This document shows positions 24,986 to 34,259 of a stretch of 64,000 bases of DNA, piece after piece. Made by a program: the position numbers and the translations under genes. Position 1 is the first letter of the stretch. Every line of letters begins with the position of its first letter. The stretch spans positions 1,736,001 to 1,800,000 of the forward strand of contig OX421968.1 of NCBI GenBank assembly GCA_949128115.1. The letters are read 5' to 3'. This DNA comes from Anaspis maculata (taxonomy: Eukaryota; Arthropoda; Insecta; Coleoptera; Scraptiidae). The notes beneath the pieces were generated by a model. The model made no database searches. It saw nothing but the letters and a program-made list of their open reading frames with translations, and had not been told where the DNA came from.

Positions 24986-25023
24986 TGATCATCTTTTTGA
25001 GTCGAATACCCCTATGTGCAGCG

Positions 25024-25459
25024 CCTCAATTTGAGTCCGGATATCACTTCCTTCCTCGACTTCAGGCTTGAATCCCGACAGCAAGATATTGTTTTTTCGC
25101 TTTTCACGGTCTAGTCTCTCGAATTTTCGCTCCATCTCCTTCAGTCTGCCTGCGAATTCTTTCTTTTCTTCCTTCCAGTCCTGTTCTTTTTTCTGCATTT
25201 CTTTTCTTAGATTGTTGACTTCTTTACCATTAGCTAGAAGCTGTTCTCGAATTTCCCTGAGTTCCATTTTAATTTCACCCATGTTGCTCTCAATAAGCTG
25301 CTTGATTTCCTCCATTTCTCTGTGTTTTGAATTTACTTTGACTTCCGGGGATCTTATTGTACGCTTGCTCCTTCCGAAAATGTCCTCTTCGCTGCTTCTT
25401 CGTCTTTTTGAGCCTTCAGCCGAGTTTAGCTTCAAAACTTCTTCGCCTTCTGTATTCAT
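25024..25459 (-). pseudogene. LINE-A ORF1, N-terminal part (coiled coil)
   Basis: Begins MNTEGEEVLKLNSAEG at 25459. It has a basic Ser/Arg-rich N-terminus (about residues 17-45) and then a long heptad-rich coiled coil of Glu/Lys/Leu (about 48-125), expected to trimerise ORF1 as in other LINEs. It continues with NNILLSGFKPEVEEG, the start of an RRM-like region, and stops at IEAL, where the terminal repeat of the 7-kb element begins. The last open-frame residues (HIGVFDSKR) come from the inserted element. Confidence 0.8.
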
Positions 25460-25504
25460 TCACCCAGTTGTCATCGCTTGATCGGTTGTTCAAAATGTCT
25501 TTGG

Positions 25505-25530
25505 TGAATTGAATTGAATTGAATGGAATT
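25505..25530. repeat. (GAATT)n microsatellite
   Basis: Four to five GAATT-like units just outside the LINE-A 5' end. Confidence 0.7.
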
Positions 25531-25789
25531 GGTGAACAAATATTCAATCGGTACCGGCCCTAAAAAGTCTCAGTGCTGCTGCTACAAGAAAGTTTTTTTT
25601 TAAACAAAAACTGCGATAAAGCACTGCTGGTACGTAAACGTTCGTAATACCGCTAAGCTGGGCTGCGAATGTGGAAACGCTTTTCACCACTGGGGAGAGG
25701 GCACTTTCAAACGGAAGTTCACCGAATCTTCGAGTTTTCGAATACGTTTTTCCGGCAAAAATTGGACAATTTGTGTCCAATTGAACAGT
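25531..25789. other. Unassigned DNA
   Basis: Left flank of the ~350-bp repeat units; no gene seen. Confidence 0.35.
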
Positions 25790-26565
25790 GTCAGACTCGT
25801 GGCCTTATCTTATCGCAACTCGGAGAGGGTATCTCTTCGTTTTTCTCATTCCGCATAATTGACCGAAATTTAGGTATCCTGCCCGCCAATCCGCCATATG
25901 CTCATTTCTCAACCGATTTTCTTAGATTTTGTATCAATGGCTAGTCAATTAGACAGGCTACCTTCTTCATATAAGAAAATGACCGACATGTCAAAATCCA
26001 AGATGGCGGAAGCAATTGGAAATGACATTTTTTTGTCCTCACTGCTTTTTAATAATAAAATATATCAGAAAGTCAAAACCAATAATTATTGGAATAGACC
26101 TTCCTCGACAATTCAAGACCGCAACGTCTGTACCGCAACCAATCAAATCGGGTCATCTGCTGAGGAGCTACAGCCAGTTGAAGCGGAGTCTACTTTCCGT
26201 TTTTCTATTCTAACAAGGACGAATAAGGCCCATTTTCAATAGTTCCCGCCATCGTGAATTATGACATGTTGGCCATTTTCTCATATGAAAATAGTAGCCT
26301 CTCCAATTGGCTAGCCATTGATACCAAATTTGAAAAAATGGGTTGAAAAATACGGATATGGCGGGCAGGATTCCTAAATTCAAGTCATTTATGCGAGAAT
26401 AAGGAACCGGCTTTGCTTCAACTCGCCGTAGCTCCTCAGCAGATGACCCGATTTGATTGGTTGCGGTCTTGAATTGTTGGGGAAGATCTACTCCTTGATA
26501 ATAATCATTGGTTTTGACTGTCTGCTGATTTTGTTCAAAAAGCAATAATAGCCCAGTCAATCTAG
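25790..26565. repeat. Two units of a ~350-bp interspersed repeat, opposite orientation
   Basis: Unit 1 (25790-26215) is minus-oriented and unit 2 (26220-26565) plus. Both contain motifs such as ATTTTGACATGTCGG, CAATTGGCTAGCCATTGAT, CAGATGACCCGATTTGATTGG and ATTGGTTTTGACT. A third unit lies at 27990-28351, and the start of a fourth at 32249-32395, beyond LINE-B. Confidence 0.75.
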
Positions 26566-26582
26566 ACTTTATATCATAAATA

Positions 26583-27968
26583 CCGGGAACAAATTCGCCC
26601 AAAGCTGATTTTTGGTTCAGTGAGTCCTTAGATCATGAGAGCTCACTAGTCAACTTTCTCGGACTTTTTCGTGTGCTTCATGGTCTTGCAGGTCTTCGGA
26701 TGTTTTGAGTTGCTATAAATTACAGTACTCGCCTGAAATTCGCACCACGGGCGCAAAAATGATCCGATGAAGTCGTAATTCTACGCATCATAGCACAAAA
26801 AGTGTCGATCATTGTTGAAGGGGGGTCGTGAGGGACGAAGCTCGGCTAGAAGGTTCTTTTTGTTCGCCTGATCATGTAGAAACGATCCTGACAAGTTTGG
26901 TATCTTTTCCGAATAAATTCAGTCTCCTGAACTCGAATCTGATGCGTGAATTTAGATAAAAACAAGTTCGAACAAGTTATCTTGGAACAAATTGTTTTTT
27001 TGATGACAATTTCGACAATTTTTCTTCAACTGTTTAGGATGTTCATCTTTGGAAATGATTCAGGGGCCATCATATTGGAGTGTATTCTTTAAGAAAATCA
27101 TCCACTCGATGTGTAGTTTTGTTTTCCGAGATTGAAAAATCGATTTGAATCTGAGCCAGCCCGGCACGGCATCTGTTAATGACCAGAACGCTACAGTTCT
27201 CCCCCTCCTCAAATAACTCAAAACCCTGGCGAATCATGGCGATTTTATTTGTGTTTTAGGGAATTCAATTCTTCACATATCTTCGAACTTTCAAAGATGA
27301 GTCATTATTTTTCCATTAGTTTGAGCTACTTTCATTTGAAGTTGCAAGCTGAAGTGTTCTGGTCAGTAGTAGAAGGCCGGCTCAGGTTCAAATCGATTTT
27401 TTAATCCCGGAAAACAAAATTACACATCGAGTGGATGATTTTTGCAAAGAATACACTTCAGTGTAAGGCCCCTGGAACATTTTCAAAGATGAACACCTTC
27501 AGCAGTTGAAAAAAAAAAATTGTCCATGAAAAAACAAGTTTTCTCAAATTAACGTGTTCAAACTTGTTTTTATCTAAATTTACGCATCGGATTCGAGTTC
27601 AGGAGATTGAATTTATTCGGAAAAGATACCAAACTTGTCAGGACCGGTTCTACATGACCAGGCGAACATAAAGAACTCCCTAGCCGAGCTTCGCCCCCCC
27701 ACGACCCCCTTTCAACAATGATCGACACTCTTTGTGCAAAAATAGTATAAACGGTATATGATGCATAGAATTACTAGTTAATCGGATAATTTTTGCGGCT
27801 GTGGTGCGAATTTCAGGCGAGAACTGCAATTTACAGTGACTCAAAACATTCGAAGACCTGGAAGGTCATGAAGCACACGCGAGAAATTCCGAGTAAATTG
27901 ACTGGTGAGTTCTCATGTTCTTAGGAGTCACTGTACCAAAAATCACCGTTGGGCGAATTTGTTCCCGG
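26583..27968. mobile_element. TA-flanked foldback (1,386 bp)
   Basis: Arms of about 580 bp (26583-27163 and 27377-27968) with ends CCGGGAACAAATTCGCCC and complement, flanked by TA (26581-26582, 27969-27970). The loop near 27270 has a smaller inverted repeat (GACCAGAAC/GTTCTGGTC). No ORF of note. Confidence 0.8.
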
Positions 27969-27989
27969 TAGAAACCTACGTTTACTGGG

Positions 27990-28351
27990 CTCTAAGGACA
28001 AAAGAAATCTTATTTTCAATTGCCTCCGCCATCTTGGATTTTGACATGTCGGTCATATTCTCATATGAAAAATGGAGCCTGTACAATTGGCTAGCCATTG
28101 ATACCAAATTTGAGAAAATCGGATGAGAAATGAGCATATGGCGGATTGGCGGGCAGGATACCTAAATTTGGATCATTTATGCGGAAATAAAAAAAACGGA
28201 AAGTAGACTTCGCTTCAACTGGCAATACCTCCCCAGGAGATGACCCGATTTTACTGGTTGTGGTCTTGAATTGACAAGAAAGGTCTATTCCTCCATAATA
28301 CATTATTGGTTTTGACTTTCTGGTCACTTTCAATAAAAAGCAACGAGAACA
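27990..28351 (+). repeat. Third ~350-bp unit, interrupted by LINE-B
   Basis: Same motifs as the units at 25.8-26.6 kb. The next unit starts at 32249 directly after the LINE-B tail, and the junction sequence matches the uninterrupted unit, so LINE-B inserted here. Confidence 0.7.
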
Positions 28352-28406
28352 ATTATTTCGTATTTTATTTCGATCGTATTTCGCATAGTATTTTCGTATT
28401 TTTGTT

Positions 28407-29225
28407 TTGTATAGACGCAAGGCGCAATATTTGTTTTACATGCAGAGCTCTAGAGCAATGACAAGAAGCACTGAGAAGAATGCGGGGGCCAAAACCAAAA
28501 CCGCCTGTGAAAATTGTGAGAGATGTGTTGTTGCTTGTGAGAAGTTGCAACTAGAATTGACCGAGGCCAACAGAGCGTTGCGCTTGGAAATGGAAAGTTT
28601 GAAGAAGGAAATGGAAAGTATTGGGAAGACGAATCTGGAACTGCTTCATTTGGTGAGAAATGGTTCAGGGAAAGACGAAAAATTATTGCAAAATCGACAT
28701 AAATCCAATGACGAAGGTCAAGCTAGCGCGAAAGAAACCGATAAGACGCTTTCGAATGATGTGAAAAAGAATCTTGACCAGAAGAAAAAGAAGATAACGC
28801 AACGTAATCCGCCGGCTGTTCATACCATAAATGAAATCAAAAATAACGTGGAAGAGAAAACTAAATGGTCCGAAGTAGTCCGTAAAGGAAAAAGGAAAAA
28901 TAAGACCCGAGAAAATGGAATAGTGGGAAAGAAGCAAGACGAAACGGCTACTCAGCTTAAAGCGGCGCCAAAAAAAGCGTTCTTGTTTGTGTCTAGAATG
29001 GCTCCGGATACTTCTCTCGAGGATCTGAGTGAATATCTGAAGCCAAATTTCCCAGAGGTGAACTGTGAAATCGTGGAGTCAAAATTTCCACAATTTTATT
29101 CGTCGTTTAAGATAACGATTGACCTTTCCAATCATGGTAAAGCAATGAATCCTGATATATGGCCACATGGTGCATATGTGACTCGGTTTTTTCACCCGAG
29201 TACGAGAAACCGAACGATAACCTAG
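28407..29225 (+). CDS. LINE-B ORF1 protein (coiled coil plus RRM-like C-terminus)
   Basis: 272 codons if the first in-frame start is used; an ATG further in (MTRSTEKN, about codon 18) is an equally good start. ORF1 proteins bind element RNA and are needed for retrotransposition in this group. Order: a Cys-containing N-terminus (CENCERC), a coiled coil about residues 45-85 (Leu/Glu/Lys heptads), a Lys-rich linker (about 100-175) and a C-terminal domain from about 187 (FLFVSRMAPDTSLEDLSEYL...SFKITID), which looks like the RRM-like domain of insect CR1/L2-type ORF1s. No retroviral CCHC knuckles. The stop lies 67 nt inside ORF2. Confidence 0.8.
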   Translation: MYRRKAQYLFYMQSSRAMTRSTEKNAGAKTKTACENCERCVVACEKLQLELTEANRALRLEMESLKKEMESIGKTNLELLHLVRNGSGKDEKLLQNRHKSNDEGQASAKETDKTLSNDVKKNLDQKKKKITQRNPPAVHTINEIKNNVEEKTKWSEVVRKGKRKNKTRENGIVGKKQDETATQLKAAPKKAFLFVSRMAPDTSLEDLSEYLKPNFPEVNCEIVESKFPQFYSSFKITIDLSNHGKAMNPDIWPHGAYVTRFFHPSTRNRTIT

Positions 29226-32059
29226 AGGAAAACATTTCTTCTTTGCCCATCACCTCCAAGCAGGATGAATCTTTTGTTTATGCTGATAGTGAACCCAAAT
29301 TCATTGTCACCAGTAATCTTAATATATTTTGTATTAATGTACAATGCATTAATAATAAAATTCTAGAACTTAACTCTTTTCTAGGTGACAAAAATTTCGA
29401 CGTTCTTTGCTTTTCAGAGATTTGGGTTGGAGAAGATCAGTTGAAGGTGTTGCATATTGATGGATTCAGACTTGCATCATATTTCTGCAGATCCTGTCAC
29501 GGACATGGTGGCGTAGCAATTTTTGTCAATGCTGATACTCGGTTTGAACAGCTGAATACGAAGGCTAAAATATGCAAAGAAATCGACATGGAGCTCTGCT
29601 CAGTTGTGCTGAGTGATTACAATGCCATTGTGACATGCTGTTACCGCTCCCCGACAGGTGATATGGAAGTGTTTACCAATAATCTGTGTCTATTTCTAGA
29701 TGGCTTACCAAAGAAAAAATCACTTACCTTTGTGGGTGATTTTAATGCCAACTTTGCGCTTAAGAAGGACAAAAATGCAAGTAATATTGTCAACGTTTTC
29801 AAATCATTCGGATGCCGAGAGTTCATTTCGGAATTCACGAGAATAACAAAAACCTCAGCTACAAGAATCGACAATGTTTTTACTAACATTACTGACTTTT
29901 CCACATTTTCAGCCACGGTACATGATCCCATGTTATCGGATCACTCATCTCTGATTGTTACGATTGAATCAGGGCATCCCCGTGTGAGGAAAGATCCTGA
30001 GTGGTGCAGGAAAATTAATGCTAAAACGAAACAGCTCTACAGAGATTTAACGATGTCGGAGAACTGGGCTGATTTCTATTTGGTCGAGGACGGTAACGAG
30101 GCTTCGGCCTTATTCATGCATAAACTTCTTTCAGTGTACAACAGCGCGTTTCCAAAAAGATTACAAGTTCGAAGGACCAAATCCGCTAGATGTCGCTGGT
30201 TTGACTCAGAGCTGAGAGCCATGAGACGGAAATTGAGAGTTTTGTCAGGTCTGCGTCATCGCAGCTCACATGACGAAAATTGTTACAGGGGGTTCAAAAA
30301 GACCTATAAGTACATAATGAAGAGAAAGGTGGTGGAACATAATAATGATCTGATAGTCAACTCAAAAAACAAACAGAGGACCGCTTGGAGGATGATTAAT
30401 CAGAATAGACCCCAAGGTGTTGGTGACGGCGCCCCCATTCCGATCTCCCCGGGCACATTCAATGAGCATTTTGCCAGTGTGGCGAGGGACTTGGTGGACG
30501 GCATTGCGGTGGATAATACGGCTTACGTGGGTTCGTTTGATTCGCCTGGTTCTCATGTGTGTGCTGGATCTCTTTTCTTGCGGCCTGTTTCTGAGGATGA
30601 GATGATGGGCATTATTGGAGGCCTGAGTAATTCCGGCAGCAGGGACGTATATGAGCTGAATTCCGAAGCCATAAAACTTGTTGGCGACTTGATATGTAAG
30701 CCATTGGTACACCTTGTAAATTTGTGTTTTTCACAGGGAATTTTCCCGGCCAACCTGAAGCCAGCCAAAGTGGTTCCTATCTTTAAAAAGGGCGATAGGT
30801 CGTGCTTGGATAATTACCGCCCTATTTCCATCTTGCCAGTAATTTCGAAGATTCTTGAGACGGCTTTTCGCAGCAGGCTGGTTGATTTTCTCGAAAAGTT
30901 CAAGGTTGTGGCGTCTGCTCAGTTTGGATTTGTTAGGGGTGGTTCCACTGTTCGTGCTCTTCTGGAGATGGTGTCCACGATCACTGATGCCTGGGAGGGT
31001 GGGCAGAAGGCGGCAGCTTCTTTCTGTGACTTGTCGAAGGCCTTTGATTGTGTGTCGCATGACATACTGACCGCCAAATTGGGAGCCTATGGTATAAGGG
31101 GCCCTCCCCTGTCTTTCATCGACTCATTTTTGAGGGGACGCTCTCAGTGTGTCAGTCTGGGCGGTAAGCTGTCTTCATTCAGAGGCATGTGCCACGGCGT
31201 GCCTCAGGGATCCATACTGGGGCCGCTGCTTTTTATCCTATACATCAATGACATGGAGAACTTTTTGTCGACAAGATGTGTGGTGTATGCTGACGACACC
31301 ACTCTGATGGCGACAGGCGGTGATTGGCGGACACTGGAGGCCATGCGAGATAGGGTGCTGGCGGAGACTGAGCATTTTTTCTCTATGAATAGGCTCCGCC
31401 TGAATGTGACCAAAACCCAGCACCTCCTCTTCTCGCTCGGGGGAGCTCTCCCACCCCAGGAGCCAGTAAGATGCCTCGGCTTGGTGATCGATGGCAGACT
31501 CTCCTTTGAGGCACACGTGGATAGTCTTGAGCGTAAATTGTCTAAGGTGATCTATCTTTTACGGTGTCTGACATCTCAGCTGACTGTGGATACACTACTG
31601 CTGTGTTACCATGCTCTCTTCCACAGCGTAATGTCCTATGGGATTTTGGTTTGGGGAGGGTCGTCCCACGCCAGCCGGGTCCTTATTGTGCAGAAACGCG
31701 CCATTAGAGCCCTAAAAGGGGTGAGCCAGAGAGTCTCCTGCAGGCCTCTCTTTACTGAGCTGGGAATTCTAACCTGCACCAATCAGTTCATATATGAGTG
31801 TATCACTTATGCTCGCAAAAATTTTCCCATTCACGAAGGGACATACAGTACAAGATCTAATTTTATTCTACCACCTAGATTTAACCTTGAAAAAACTAAG
31901 TCTACTTTTAGATCTCTTTCCATCCGGCTCTTCAACGTCCTGCCTGGCGACTGGAAGTCTTTAACTGTTGGGAAGCTTGAAGTGAAGCTTAAATGCTTTT
32001 TAAAATCCCATTGCTTCTACACAGTGGACGAATTTACCAACTTTTGGAAGTCGACCTAG
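29159..32059 (+). CDS. LINE-B ORF2: APE endonuclease and reverse transcriptase, intact
   Basis: 966 codons, open throughout. The endonuclease (about residues 55-275) shows IFCINVQCINNK, LCFSEIWV, GGVAIFVN, CCYRSPTG, FVGDFNANF and SDHSSLIV; it nicks the target DNA. The RT (about 530-800) shows KVVPIFKKGD, NYRPISILPVISKILE, FCDLSKAFDCVSHD, HGVPQGSILGPLLF and catalytic VVYADDTTLM (near residue 709). The C-terminal region ends with a SIRLFNVLPGDWKSL motif like CR1/Jockey. No C-terminal CCHC finger, which separates it from LINE-A, C and D. All expected catalytic residues are present. Confidence 0.92.
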   Translation: MATWCICDSVFSPEYEKPNDNLEENISSLPITSKQDESFVYADSEPKFIVTSNLNIFCINVQCINNKILELNSFLGDKNFDVLCFSEIWVGEDQLKVLHIDGFRLASYFCRSCHGHGGVAIFVNADTRFEQLNTKAKICKEIDMELCSVVLSDYNAIVTCCYRSPTGDMEVFTNNLCLFLDGLPKKKSLTFVGDFNANFALKKDKNASNIVNVFKSFGCREFISEFTRITKTSATRIDNVFTNITDFSTFSATVHDPMLSDHSSLIVTIESGHPRVRKDPEWCRKINAKTKQLYRDLTMSENWADFYLVEDGNEASALFMHKLLSVYNSAFPKRLQVRRTKSARCRWFDSELRAMRRKLRVLSGLRHRSSHDENCYRGFKKTYKYIMKRKVVEHNNDLIVNSKNKQRTAWRMINQNRPQGVGDGAPIPISPGTFNEHFASVARDLVDGIAVDNTAYVGSFDSPGSHVCAGSLFLRPVSEDEMMGIIGGLSNSGSRDVYELNSEAIKLVGDLICKPLVHLVNLCFSQGIFPANLKPAKVVPIFKKGDRSCLDNYRPISILPVISKILETAFRSRLVDFLEKFKVVASAQFGFVRGGSTVRALLEMVSTITDAWEGGQKAAASFCDLSKAFDCVSHDILTAKLGAYGIRGPPLSFIDSFLRGRSQCVSLGGKLSSFRGMCHGVPQGSILGPLLFILYINDMENFLSTRCVVYADDTTLMATGGDWRTLEAMRDRVLAETEHFFSMNRLRLNVTKTQHLLFSLGGALPPQEPVRCLGLVIDGRLSFEAHVDSLERKLSKVIYLLRCLTSQLTVDTLLLCYHALFHSVMSYGILVWGGSSHASRVLIVQKRAIRALKGVSQRVSCRPLFTELGILTCTNQFIYECITYARKNFPIHEGTYSTRSNFILPPRFNLEKTKSTFRSLSIRLFNVLPGDWKSLTVGKLEVKLKCFLKSHCFYTVDEFTNFWKST

Positions 32060-32248
32060 CCCAGGTGTTTTAATCTGTAGTGTTGAGATCATGTGTGTTT
32101 TTATCTTTATAATGTTCCATTTATATTTTATATTTTTGAATGCTACCAGGAGAGAGTGGAAGATCGGCCAGAGCTGAACTCTCTCCTTAACTTGATTTGT
32201 ATTGTCACTGCATTTCAGTTTAAATAAATATCTATCTATCTATCTATC

Positions 32249-32395
32249 AAAAGAAGGCATATTTCCAATTAACTCTGCCATCTTGGATTTTGATATGTTG
32301 GCCATGTTGAAATACGGAAATGATAGCTTATTCAATTGGCTATCCAATGCTAAAAAGTTCGATGAAATCGATGGCGAAATAGAAATTTAAAAAAA
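32249..32395 (+). repeat. Partial fourth ~350-bp unit after LINE-B
   Basis: Begins AAAAGAAGGCATATTTCCAA and carries CTTGGATTTTGATATGTTGG. It breaks off into an A run near 32388-32400. Confidence 0.6.
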
Positions 32396-33618
32396 AAAAA
32401 TTCCGAGCACGGTTTTTAATGGGCCACCCGGTATACTAGAACTATGATTTATCGCTCGCCCAACAAACGTCTACTCACGACGCATACGTGTACGCTACTG
32501 AAAAAATGAATATTTAAATATCATAACTATTATTTCGCCATTCGGTTGAGTCCCACTCCACAATGCAAAAGCTTCCTATATTCAACGAGTTGCTGTTAAT
32601 TTCGGACGTCATATTGTAATCTTGAGAAGCGAGCTTGACACTTTTGGGAAGTATGAAGTATGGATAACGCAGATTATCAAGCGGTGCTTGTGGACAATGG
32701 ACAAAGTCTGTCCGGTCGTTTGAATGCCATCTTAAGGACGAAGTGTTATTGGTGAAATAAGCTTTGCGAAATCAATCCGTGTGGGTTTATTCCTTGACGA
32801 ATTCTCACCATTTTGGTCTCTTTCGAAAGCTTCAAGGATGTACGTTCGTTTGAGCCCATTGGCATTTCCGAAATCCAATAAAAAAAATTAAATTTTGACA
32901 TTTGAAAAAATTATTGTTGGATTTTGGAAATGCCAGTGGGCTCAAACCAATGTACATCCTTGTAGCTTTCGAAAGAGACCAAAATGGTAAGAATCCGTCA
33001 AGGAGTAAACCCACACGGATTGATTTCGCAACGCTTATTTTACCAATTCAACACCGTCCTGAAGAGTAGTTGCTTCCAGTTGATGCGCTACCCTGCTGGT
33101 ATCGGTTAATAACATCCGTTCTCCGTATAAAGCAAACGATTTATAAAAAAATATATTAGGTTTTTTAATGGCACCCGGGAAGTAAAAGCCGCGTCTTGTG
33201 GTCTTTTGTTTGAAATGTTCAGAATCCGAGGGCAGCTTTTGTTATTTGTGTCCTACGAGTGTTTCATTTTAGTGTTAATTGTTTGTCTTGGGGGCAATAA
33301 TACTAACGGCTGGTTGGTGTATAATAAATTGGTCCCGGATTGAGGCGAACCGGCATCAAGGAAACCTATATGCTATATGGTACACGCGGTTTCTAGAGAT
33401 AGTTGATTGCGTTAAATTGGCATAACGAGCGGGTAATTTTGGAGTGTATGAGAAAGGTATTCTCGGAACATCACCTAAGCATTTCCATGTCAAACGCTAT
33501 CCGATTAGGGCAATGTTAACTTATAAAAGGACGCTGTCTTATTACGCTGATTGTACGGACACTGTATTCATTACAGCAGATTATTATCAACGCAAACACT
33601 AAATGCACTCAATGTTTA
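32396..33618. other. Unassigned DNA with a palindrome
   Basis: No gene supported. Contains the inverted repeat at 32735-33060. Confidence 0.4.
32735..33060. mobile_element. Palindromic MITE-like element (~326 bp)
   Basis: Arms of about 150 bp mirror each other: GGACGAAGTGTTATTGG at the left and its diverged complement at the right, sharing CGAAATCAATCCGTGTGGG and TCTTTCGAAAGCTTCAAGG-type sequence. TSD not resolved. Confidence 0.7.
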
Positions 33619-33769
33619 GGCTGAAAACATACTGGAGCGGTGAGCAACGCGACGATGAAAGCGGAGAGCAAAGGGACGAGAACAAACACACGATTTCCTA
33701 TTAGGATACACATACTGAAGCGTCGCCGTTGCACAGAATATATGTATAGGTACGGGTGACGGAAAAAAG

Positions 33770-34065
33770 ATCGAAATACAAAAGGTCGAAAACAAAACAT
33801 CGAATGCATAAAGTCGAGAAACAAAATAACGAAACCACAAAACATCGAAAGCACTATTGTCGAAAGTACAAAAGGTCGAAAATCAAAAGATCGAAAAGTG
33901 AAATATCGAAAAGCAAAAGGTCGAAAACCAAAAGGTCGAAATGTGAAATATCGAAAAGCAAAAGGTCGAAAAGTGAAATATCGAAAAGCAAAAGGTCGAA
34001 AACCAAAAGGTCGAAAAACAAAAGATCGAAAAGCAAAACATCGAATAACACAATGTCGAACTAGA
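33770..34065. repeat. GGTCGAAAA/ATCGAAAA array, left arm
   Basis: About 18 units of 14-17 bp such as CAAAAGGTCGAAAAC and GAAATATCGAAAAG, each centred on TCGA. The open frames here (repeating K-R-S-K-S-E-I-S or the reverse) are translations of the repeat. Confidence 0.9.
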
Positions 34066-34259
34066 AATACCTGTTTTAAATGTGATTACAATTCGGATCG
34101 ATTGAGGAGCTGTGACTCCCTCAGAGAGCACTTGAGGAAAAATTTTACTCTCACTTTTCGACTTATTCTTCAGAGATAAATCACCTCCCAAAGTATTATG
34201 CAAGGCCACCGAAACACCTGTATATCCTTTTAAATCTGATCAGCGTCAGTGTAAATCAA

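Larger units (their letters stand above)
17987..25018. mobile_element. 7.0-kb TIR element with 5-bp TSD (Transib-like termini?)
   Basis: The ends read CACATAGGGGTATTTGACTC (left) and the complement of CACATAGGGGTATTCGACTC (right). Inverted similarity extends about 36-46 bp, through a TGATCAAAA motif. CAGCG flanks both ends (17982-17986 and 25019-25023). Removing the element and one CAGCG restores the LINE-A ORF1 frame exactly. A 5-bp G+C-rich duplication and CACA-starting ends fit Transib better than hAT (8 bp) or mariner (TA), but no transposase is left. Without its nested guests (about 18228-24290) only about 1 kb is its own DNA, so it was a small non-autonomous element. Confidence 0.82.
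14386..25500 (-). mobile_element. LINE-A: minus-strand APE-type LINE split by a 7-kb TIR element
   Basis: Read on the minus strand: short 5' UTR, ORF1 (25459-25024, continuing 17981-17607), ORF2 (17562-14647), 3' UTR and a (TTTA)n tail (14436-14386). The element at 17987-25018 with its CAGCG duplication accounts for the gap. Removing it joins ORF1 in frame across an I-E-A-L/F-R-E-K junction. ORF2 also has a frameshift and an internal deletion, so this copy is dead. Family: a two-ORF LINE with an APE endonuclease, RT and C-terminal CCHC, in the broad R1/I/Jockey range. The clade was not resolved. Confidence 0.85.
28352..32248 (+). mobile_element. LINE-B: near-full-length CR1/Jockey-type LINE, both ORFs open
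   Basis: About 3.9 kb: a 5' UTR of about 55-120 bp, ORF1 (28407-29225), ORF2 (29159-32059), a 3' UTR and a (TATC)n tail (32229-32248). No frameshift or premature stop was found, unlike every other LINE in the window. No TSD could be fixed. ORF2 overlaps ORF1 by 67 nt in the -1 frame, so it may be made by frameshifting or re-initiation. It could be recently active. Confidence 0.85.

Noticed and set aside
17987..25018. hAT or mariner assignment for the 7-kb element
   Set aside because: The flank duplication is 5 bp (CAGCG), not 8 bp or TA, and the rejoined LINE-A frame fixes that length.
25068..25481. 137-codon plus-strand ORF, Ser/Phe/Leu-rich
   Set aside because: Antisense shadow of the coiled-coil LINE-A ORF1.
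33756..34209. ORFs of about 100 codons rich in K-R-S-K or F-D-L-L
   Set aside because: Direct translation of the 14-17 bp TCGAAA array; no codon bias or domain.
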